This document shows positions 58,742 to 64,000 of a DNA stretch of 64,000 nt, in pieces. The DNA comes from Bacillus badius NBRC 15713 (GTDB lineage: Bacteria; Bacillota; Bacilli; Bacillales; Domibacillaceae): the NCBI RefSeq assembly GCF_001591605.1, contig NZ_BCVF01000016.1, positions 1-64,000 on the forward strand, given 5' to 3'. The position numbers were made by a program, and so were the translations under genes. Below the pieces are notes generated by a model that saw only the letters and a program-made list of their open reading frames with translations, ran no database searches and had not been told where the DNA came from. The stretch's first letter is position 1. Every line of letters begins with the position of its first letter.

Positions 58742-59554
58742 ATGGAGGAAGAGAATAAAATAGTCGATCTGCAAAACATTACTTGGACAAGAACGAAGAA
58801 AAACGTATTAAATGACGTCTCATGGCGTGTCGCGAAGGGAGAGCATTGGGCCGTTCTCGGATTAAATGGTTCCGGGAAAACCTCTCTTCTGAAAATCATT
58901 GCCGGTTACCAGTGGCCAACGACAGGAACGGTGTCCGTTTTAGGCCATTTATTTGGCCAAACGAACATACCGGAGCTGCGCAAAAGCATTGGCTGGGTAA
59001 GTTCTTCCATGGACGAAAGATTTCATACCCGCCCAAGCGACTCTGTTCTGGAGATAGTATTGAGCGGGAAGCATGCCTCTGTCGGCTTGTATGAGGAAAT
59101 AAGCAGGGAGGATATCGAAAAAGCTAAGGGCCTTCTCCGCCAGCTGAGAATGGATGATTTAGCGGATCAAGCGTTCTTTTCTCTTTCTCAAGGAGAAAAA
59201 AAGAGAACGATGATTGCCCGTGCACTTATGCCTTCTCCAAAATTGCTGATTTTAGATGAGCCTTGCACGGGGCTGGATTTGTACTCCAAAGAAGAGCTGC
59301 TGTCTGCTATTGAAAACATGGGGCGCTCTCCTGAAGGCCCCACCCTTTTGTATGTCACCCATCATATTGAAGAGCTTATGCCGGCTGTTACCCATGCCTT
59401 GCTGCTGAAACAAGGAAAGATTGTTGCTGCCGGTCCTAAGAAATCAGTTTTAACAGAAGAACTGCTAAGTGAAACGTTTTGCCTTCCTGTCTCAGTAGAT
59501 TGGGAAGATGAACGTCCCTGGATTCATATTAAGTCCAAAACATACAACCAATAG
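58742..59554 (+). CDS. ABC transporter ATP-binding protein (YlmA-like)
   Basis: A 270-aa ATPase. Seen: Walker A GLNGSGKTSLL (about residues 40-50), signature LSQGEKKRTMIARAL, Walker B KLLILDEPCTGLDLYS and the switch histidine in LLYVTHHIEEL. No membrane partner lies nearby, so it is either an orphan subunit or a YlmA-type protein of other function. AGGAGG lies eight bases before the ATG. It is followed by its own terminator. The substrate is unknown; B. subtilis YlmA is likewise uncharacterised. Confidence 0.85.
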   Translation: MEEENKIVDLQNITWTRTKKNVLNDVSWRVAKGEHWAVLGLNGSGKTSLLKIIAGYQWPTTGTVSVLGHLFGQTNIPELRKSIGWVSSSMDERFHTRPSDSVLEIVLSGKHASVGLYEEISREDIEKAKGLLRQLRMDDLADQAFFSLSQGEKKRTMIARALMPSPKLLILDEPCTGLDLYSKEELLSAIENMGRSPEGPTLLYVTHHIEELMPAVTHALLLKQGKIVAAGPKKSVLTEELLSETFCLPVSVDWEDERPWIHIKSKTYNQ

Positions 59555-59569
59555 ATAGACCGAAAACGT

Positions 59570-59610
59570 TTTTTCTATGAATCTGTTCCCATAGGATTCA
59601 TAGAAAAAAA
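59570..59610. terminator. Terminator after the ABC ATPase gene
   Basis: Perfect 14-base arms TTTTTCTATGAATC / GATTCATAGAAAAA around an 11-base loop, with A/T tracts on both sides. Confidence 0.85.
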
Positions 59611-59616
59611 CAAAGG

Positions 59617-59630
59617 TGTAAGCGCTTCAC
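59617..59630 (+). promoter_or_regulatory. Weak cre-like sequence before the ART-fold gene
   Basis: TGTAAGCGCTTCAC resembles the palindromic cre core TGTAAGCGCTTACA but carries an extra base in the right arm. It lies about 95 bases before the TTG start of the next gene. Confidence 0.25.
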
Positions 59631-59723
59631 TAAGCTTGGCGGAAAGCAGAAATGGACAGGGGATTAAGCCTCAGGAACGAAAGAATGTCAAGTGCACGAT
59701 CATTTCCATAGGGAGGGTCTGAA

Positions 59724-60281
59724 TTGGAGAGAAAAGCTTACCGAGGAGTTAGTTACGGAGAAGCGAAAAAAGTCGTTTTGGAGCAAAAGTACGAGCGCAG
59801 CGAATTAAGGGCATTTACTAACGGAGCAGCCGCCCGCTCTTTATTCGGACAAGGCATTTACCTCATTAATGACCTCGGCTTGGCAGCGCAATACGCCTTT
59901 TGCCACGCTGAGGTGGAGGGCGATGAAACAGCCGTTGTTTTACATCAAAAAATCTGTTTTAACCATCCTTTTATCCTCAATTACCAATTTAGCGAAGCCC
60001 GATTAAGAAAAGATGCCTTGCGCTGGAAATATGCCGGCAAGCACGCTCCCGATCCAGTACATCCTCCTGATTCGCTGGAGCTTTCCCGCCAGATCGGCAG
60101 CACGATCAAAGACTATCTGCTGGCCTTTTCCTATGACGGCATCATCTATCATGTGGATGATGAAATTATTTATTACGTTTTATATGACCAACAAAAACAA
60201 ATCAGAGATATTGATGTAGAAATTGCCTTTAATATTAAAAAACCCTGCAAGGTAGAGCGGGTAGATTCTCTCCTTCTTTAA
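59724..60281 (+). CDS. Putative ADP-ribosyltransferase-fold protein (orphan)
   Basis: A 185-aa protein I place tentatively in the ART/PARP-like superfamily. Seen in order: YRGVS at residues 6-10 (the strand-1 R/H-G motif), FGQGIYLINDLGLAAQYA at 41-58 (matching the G-x-G-I-Y-x-x-D...A..YA block of PARP/KptA/polyvalent ART domains), ETAVVLHQKICFNHPFIL at 68-85 (the V-x-x-K-I-x-x-P-F strand), YDGIIY at 137-142 and E147 followed by YYVLYDQQKQI. That order and spacing fits phage and toxin ART domains ending with YVVFDxxQI. There is no signal peptide. The start is TTG after GGAGGG. No antitoxin-like gene is beside it. The target is unknown; the fold call needs structural confirmation. Confidence 0.55.
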   Translation: MERKAYRGVSYGEAKKVVLEQKYERSELRAFTNGAAARSLFGQGIYLINDLGLAAQYAFCHAEVEGDETAVVLHQKICFNHPFILNYQFSEARLRKDALRWKYAGKHAPDPVHPPDSLELSRQIGSTIKDYLLAFSYDGIIYHVDDEIIYYVLYDQQKQIRDIDVEIAFNIKKPCKVERVDSLLL

Positions 60282-60437
60282 CTGCCGTTCTCGGAAGGCA
60301 AACAAAACAGTCGTTTCCTGTTCATCCAACTGGCTTTTATCAAACAATCTCCCGCCGCCCCTCTGTGAACTGCGCCTAAGCAGGCAATCCATGAGGAGGA
60401 GGCGGGAAAACAGGAAAAGCGCTGGTACAGTCTTCTG

Positions 60438-60671
60438 CTATACTAAATTTTTTTGCTTAGCCATAATTAAATTGGAGAAATATTTACGGGCATCCGCTGT
60501 CAGGATTTGCAGCTTTACTTGCGTTACCTTGCTTTTTCCATTCAAGTTTGAACGCTCAAAAGTGAGAAAGGCTCCGCTCAAGTTCTCCTCCACCTTCGTA
60601 ATTTCATAGCCGCTTTTATACAGCTCATCAATTTTTTGTTTTTCCGCTAAAAACTCTTTATAAGATGACAT
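60438..60671 (-). CDS. Small hypothetical protein
   Basis: A 77-aa charged protein, not recognised. It starts MSSYKEFLAEKQKIDELYKSGYEI, a helix, then strands (TKVEENLSGAFLTFERS, KVTQVKLQILTADARKYF). The ribosome site AGGAGGAG is strong, six bases before the ATG. It lies 24 bases downstream of the NCS1 permease gene on the same strand and may be the last gene of that operon. No catalytic motif is visible. Confidence 0.6.
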   Translation of the reverse strand: MSSYKEFLAEKQKIDELYKSGYEITKVEENLSGAFLTFERSNLNGKSKVTQVKLQILTADARKYFSNLIMAKQKNLV

Positions 60672-60695
60672 GATATCCTCCTCCTAACCTGCCAA

Positions 60696-62168
60696 TTATA
60701 CAGTGGCTTGTTCTTGACTTTCCGTCCCTCTCGCCGCCTCTTGACCGCCAATAATCCAATCACGTCCTGCAGTAATCCCTAAGTACTTTTCATCACTTGG
60801 ATCCTCCAGCTCAGCCTGCTTATATTTTCGAAACCACCAATACTTCGACAATAGATAGTAACTAGCCGCAGAAAGAAGAAAACCAACGATAAAGGAGTAA
60901 TTCGAAAAGGCAACGGAGGCGCCCCCTCCTATGGCCCAAGCTATCACGCCTGCCCAATTGACTCCTAAATAATAACTGTACTGGCCAGCTTGTTCATACA
61001 GATCAGGTACGTTCACTCTGCGTTTGCGAAGCAAATAATAATCAGCAAACAAAATGCCGACGATGGCTGACAATAGCCCGCCGCTGATGAGCAGAAAAGG
61101 CATTAGTGTATCAAAGAGATTCCATGGCTGCGTCACCATTCCGATGACTCCAGCCAAAATCACCCCTGCATAAAAAGGCACTTTAGGACCGCCAATATTA
61201 GAAAAAACAGTTGCCGCCGGGACTAAATTGGCTGCCGTGTTAGTTGACCACTGGGCAAAAACAATCATTAACAGCAAGATTCCCAATATAAGCCCTCCGG
61301 CAGCTTCCTGCAGAGCCACGATAGGATCATAGTTTCCTACTGCGATATAGGCTACTCCGCCAATCGCTACCACAAAAGTTTGCGTCAGCGGCAACGCAAT
61401 CATACTGCCTACCAGAGCCCCTTTGTTTCTTTTAAACCAATTTTTCTCATATTTTGGAGCCTTGATGAACCTGGAAATCGAAGAAATATCGGCACATAAA
61501 GTCGACCAATAGCCCATATTTCCGAGCACCACTGTCAAGAAAGCCGCAAATAGAGCTGCTCCAGAAACCGGGTTCTCCATCCACGCCCATACACTCTTGC
61601 CTGCTGCGCTTGCCCGATCGGCTAACGTGTAGTACATCCAAATAGAAATTAAAATGATAGTCGGTGCGGCCAGGTTCGCAAATTTCTCGATCGCTTTAAT
61701 ACCGATCGAGGTATTAATGACCTGCGCTGTGACAAATAAAAGCAAACAAATAAACCAATTATCAAATCCAGTGAGAATGTTCAGTATCCCGTTAATAGCT
61801 GCAGCGCCGAAATACGAATTGATGCCGAACCAGATAGAAGCGGCTATTCCGCGAAGAAGAGAAGGAAAGTGTGTGCCTAATGTGCCAAAAGGCGCTCTTA
61901 AATAAACTGGAAAGGAAATGCCATGCTCGATGCCAATGTCTGCTATCAGGGTGATGAGAAAACCAATGACGAGACAGCCTACAAAAGAGGCCAGCAGCAC
62001 CCAGGGCAAAGGCATCGCCTGTACCCCCGCCCCGCCGATCGCAAATGCTGCCAGAACCACTGCCATGCCTACCCACATTATCGAAAATCCAAACGTGCCA
62101 ATTTTTCTGTCACGATGAGCAATAGGAAGAAGATCCGGAGACTTTAAATATTCACTCGTTCTTTTCAT
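60696..62168 (-). CDS. NCS1-family nucleobase/allantoin permease
   Basis: A 490-aa secondary transporter with 12 predicted transmembrane helices. Seen: the NCS1 start SPDLLPIAHRDRKIGTFGFSIMWVGMAVVLAAF, GIEHGISFPVYLRAPFGTLGTHFPSLLRGIAASIWFGINSYFGA (substrate region), and the late ADYYLLRKRRVNVPDLYEQAGQYSYY. Length and motifs match PucI/uracil/hydantoin carriers. The ATG at 62168 has AGGAG seven bases upstream. It follows dihydropyrimidinase on the same strand, so uracil, thymine or a hydantoin is a better guess than allantoin. Confidence 0.88.
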   Translation of the reverse strand: MKRTSEYLKSPDLLPIAHRDRKIGTFGFSIMWVGMAVVLAAFAIGGAGVQAMPLPWVLLASFVGCLVIGFLITLIADIGIEHGISFPVYLRAPFGTLGTHFPSLLRGIAASIWFGINSYFGAAAINGILNILTGFDNWFICLLLFVTAQVINTSIGIKAIEKFANLAAPTIILISIWMYYTLADRASAAGKSVWAWMENPVSGAALFAAFLTVVLGNMGYWSTLCADISSISRFIKAPKYEKNWFKRNKGALVGSMIALPLTQTFVVAIGGVAYIAVGNYDPIVALQEAAGGLILGILLLMIVFAQWSTNTAANLVPAATVFSNIGGPKVPFYAGVILAGVIGMVTQPWNLFDTLMPFLLISGGLLSAIVGILFADYYLLRKRRVNVPDLYEQAGQYSYYLGVNWAGVIAWAIGGGASVAFSNYSFIVGFLLSAASYYLLSKYWWFRKYKQAELEDPSDEKYLGITAGRDWIIGGQEAARGTESQEQATV

Positions 62169-62298
62169 CACATATCTCCTCTATTTATTATCTGAGCTTC
62201 AGGAATAACAGTGATGCCAAATAATAAGAAAGCTTCCTTTCACTAACAAGGCAGCGTTCTGGAAAACACTCGCTCTTCAATCAAGCACAAGCCATTGA

Positions 62299-63708
62299 TT
62301 AACGCACTTTCTCTGCCGGCTTCTCTTGGCTTCCAAAACGGGCGCGCTTTAAATATTGGCCTGAGCCCGGTTTTCCGACAAACTCTTTTTCGCGGATGAC
62401 GAACTCGCCGCGTGATAAAACAGAGATGGGCTCTCCTGTCACTTTCATGCCTTCAAAGGCGCTGTAATCGACATTCATATGATGCGTTTCTGCCGAAATT
62501 ACCCGCTCTTTATTAGGATCAAAGATAACAATATCCGCATCGCTGCCCACAGCAATCGTTCCTTTCCTCGGGAAAAGCCCAAACAGCTTGGCAATCCTTG
62601 TTGAAACAATGTCAACGAATTGGTTGATGGAGATCCGGCCTTTTTTCACTCCTTCTGAGAAAAAGAGGCTGAACCTGTCTTCAATGATCGGACCGCCATT
62701 TGGAATTTTAGTAAAATCCCCAACCCCCAGCTCTTTTTGGCCTTTAAAGTTGAAGGAGCACTGATCCGAGCCAAGCGTCTGCAACTGCCCGTTCTTCAAA
62801 GCATTCCATAACACTTCCTGATTCCATTTTTCGCGAAGAGGCGGAGACCAAACATACTTGGCGCCTTCAAAATTTGGTTTCTCCAAATAGGACTGATCAA
62901 GCACAAGATACTGCGGACACGTTTCTCCCCAGACCTGATAGCCTTTCTTTCGCGCTTCATCAATTTTTTCTACTGCCTCTGCACACGATACATGGACAAC
63001 GTACAATTGTGAACCGGCAATACCGGTCAACTGGGCAGCTCTTCCAGTCGCTTCTCCTTCTACCTCTGGCGGTCTCGTCAGCGCGTGATAGATAGGGGCT
63101 GTGTTTCCTTCTTTCAATGCTTTGTTCACCAAGAAATCAATCACATCTCCATTTTCAGCATGCACCATCACGAGCGCGCCATGTTCCTTTGCCGTCAATA
63201 AGGTACGAAACAGTGTTTCATCATCGGCTTGGAATACATTTTTATAAGCCATGAACACCTTGAACGAAGTAATGCCCTCTTCCTCAATAATGAGAGGGAT
63301 CTCTTCAAGCACCTGTTCATTGACTTCACTGATCATCAAGTGAAAACCATAGTCAATGACGGCTTTGCTTTTTGATTTCTCATGCCAGGTTTGAATGGCA
63401 TTTTTCAAGGGTTCTCCTTTATTTGTTAAGCAAAAGTCGATAATGGACGTGGTTCCCCCGTAAGCAGCAGCAATCGTTCCTGTTTCAAAATCATCGCTGG
63501 TCACGGTTCCGCCAAATGGCATATCCAAATGTGTATGAGGATCAATGCCTCCAGGGAACACATACGCTCCCCGGGCATCAATCACTTCCTCTGCACCTGT
63601 TCCTAAATTCTTGCCAATCGCAGCTATTTTTCCGTCTTCAATCAACAGATCAGCCTCATACATATCAGCGGCGGTAACGATTGTCCCGTTTGTTATTAAT
63701 TTCTTCAT
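62299..63708 (-). CDS. hydA: Dihydropyrimidinase (D-hydantoinase)
   Basis: A 469-aa cyclic amidohydrolase that opens dihydrouracil to N-carbamoyl-beta-alanine. Seen: the metal-ligand HxH in GGIDPHTHLDMPFGG, the carboxylated lysine in TSFKVFMAYK, histidines in LVMVHAENGD and YVVHVSCAEA, and the aspartate in LGSDQCSFNFKGQ. The C-terminus is slightly charged, as in Bacillus D-hydantoinases. AGGAGG is about nine bases before the ATG. It lies 21 bases after the preA gene and before an NCS1 permease, forming a reductive pyrimidine operon. Hydantoinase side activity is typical of the family. Confidence 0.92.
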   Translation of the reverse strand: MKKLITNGTIVTAADMYEADLLIEDGKIAAIGKNLGTGAEEVIDARGAYVFPGGIDPHTHLDMPFGGTVTSDDFETGTIAAAYGGTTSIIDFCLTNKGEPLKNAIQTWHEKSKSKAVIDYGFHLMISEVNEQVLEEIPLIIEEEGITSFKVFMAYKNVFQADDETLFRTLLTAKEHGALVMVHAENGDVIDFLVNKALKEGNTAPIYHALTRPPEVEGEATGRAAQLTGIAGSQLYVVHVSCAEAVEKIDEARKKGYQVWGETCPQYLVLDQSYLEKPNFEGAKYVWSPPLREKWNQEVLWNALKNGQLQTLGSDQCSFNFKGQKELGVGDFTKIPNGGPIIEDRFSLFFSEGVKKGRISINQFVDIVSTRIAKLFGLFPRKGTIAVGSDADIVIFDPNKERVISAETHHMNVDYSAFEGMKVTGEPISVLSRGEFVIREKEFVGKPGSGQYLKRARFGSQEKPAEKVR

Positions 63709-63729
63709 TCCATCTTTCCTCCTCTTCTT

Positions 63730-64000
63730 TTATGAATGGCAGATTGGAAGCTTAATAGCTGCTTGGCGCTCATTCCAGGTCATCGGCTCCCCGTTTGGTA
63801 TTTCTACCATATCGATTGCCCCGTCTACCGGACACACGATGGAACATAAATTACATCCGACACAATCTTCCTCGCGAACCTTCAAATAAGCAGCCCCGCT
63901 CTCCGCTGTCAGCATATCAATGCATTGGTGTGAAGTATCCTCGCAGGCAATATGGCATTTGTTGCAATTAATACAAACATCGTTGTTAATACGGGCTACA
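63730..64000 (-). CDS. preA: NAD-dependent dihydropyrimidine dehydrogenase subunit PreA (C-terminal part)
   Basis: Cut by the right edge; the visible 89 residues are the C-terminal ferredoxin domain. Seen: a CINCNKCHIACEDTSHQCI motif and a second CVGCNLCSIVCPVDGAI, two [4Fe-4S] sites typical of PreA, then QAAIKLPICHS. The frame is open from the edge, so the rest of the gene lies beyond the window. PreA with PreT reduces uracil/thymine to the dihydro form, the step before dihydropyrimidinase, whose gene follows directly. Before the edge was reached, only the cluster domain could be checked. Confidence 0.85.
   Translation of the reverse strand, partial: VARINNDVCINCNKCHIACEDTSHQCIDMLTAESGAAYLKVREEDCVGCNLCSIVCPVDGAIDMVEIPNGEPMTWNERQAAIKLPICHS

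Overview
The window reads as chromosome of a low-to-moderate GC, endospore-forming Bacillaceae bacterium. The grounds are a cwlJ spore-cortex hydrolase gene, a BpsA/BpsB alkylpyrone pair, YjgC/YjgD-type formate dehydrogenase genes, PucR-family regulators, AAGGAGG-type ribosome binding sites, frequent GTG/TTG starts and CcpA cre-like boxes. No rRNA, tRNA, CRISPR array, prophage or intact insertion sequence was seen. All assignments come from reading the sequence; no database search was run.

Layout. (1) 0.1-10.7 kb, minus strand: an aromatic catabolic operon with an HpaB/PheA-type flavin-dependent phenol hydroxylase, a stand-alone RibF-like FAD synthetase domain, catechol 1,2-dioxygenase, an alpha/beta hydrolase, a CMD-like protein, both 3-oxoadipate CoA-transferase subunits, muconate cycloisomerase, a DUF3870 protein and a flavin reductase. 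Upstream lies a regulator joining a XylR/DmpR-type phenol sensor to a PucR-type HTH. (2) 11.2-12.7 kb: a frameshifted glycerophosphodiesterase gene and decayed sequence. (3) 12.8-18.7 kb: a GNAT acyltransferase, an enolase-superfamily racemase, an unusual regulator, an NhaC-type antiporter and an M20 amidohydrolase; this set fits the N-succinyl route for converting D- to L-amino acids. (4) 19-26 kb: asnB-glnA, small proteins and an MFS exporter. (5) 26-31 kb: beta-alanine (omega-amino acid) transaminase, methylmalonate/malonate semialdehyde dehydrogenase and a PucR regulator. (6) 31-38 kb: chemoreceptor, cwlJ, a ProC-like dehydrogenase, type III PKS with its methyltransferase, a hotdog thioesterase and an aldehyde dehydrogenase.

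(7) 38.6-49.5 kb: a sigma-54 locus. A PAS-AAA+-Fis activator lies between a class III transaminase (minus strand) and a seven-gene plus-strand operon: D-2-hydroxyacid dehydrogenase, class II aldolase, TRAP transporter DctP-Q-M, YtcJ-like amidohydrolase and N-carbamoylase-type M20 hydrolase. Both transcription units carry excellent -24/-12 promoters. (8) 49.6-53 kb: a coiled-coil protein, a membrane-anchored nuclease with an excalibur domain, and a YerD-like glutamate synthase homologue. (9) 53.4-58.5 kb: formate metabolism (fdhD, DUF2294, a 975-aa FdhA and DUF1641), with a structured leader in front of the dehydrogenase gene. (10) 58.7-64 kb: an orphan ABC ATPase, a likely ADP-ribosyltransferase-fold protein, and a reductive pyrimidine degradation operon (preA partial, dihydropyrimidinase, NCS1 permease) running off the right edge.

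Overall this is a catabolic, accessory-rich stretch. Phenol passes through catechol and 3-oxoadipate toward the TCA cycle; pyrimidines pass through ureidopropionate to beta-alanine, which the transaminase/MMSDH pair at 26-29 kb could finish. Most catabolic promoters show cre-like boxes or sigma-54 elements. The points most worth a second look are the duplicated terminator-like hairpins inside the phenol operon, the absence of a recognisable muconolactone isomerase, the sensor-PucR chimera, the sigma-54 regulon of unknown substrate, the fdh leader RNA and the ART-fold orphan.
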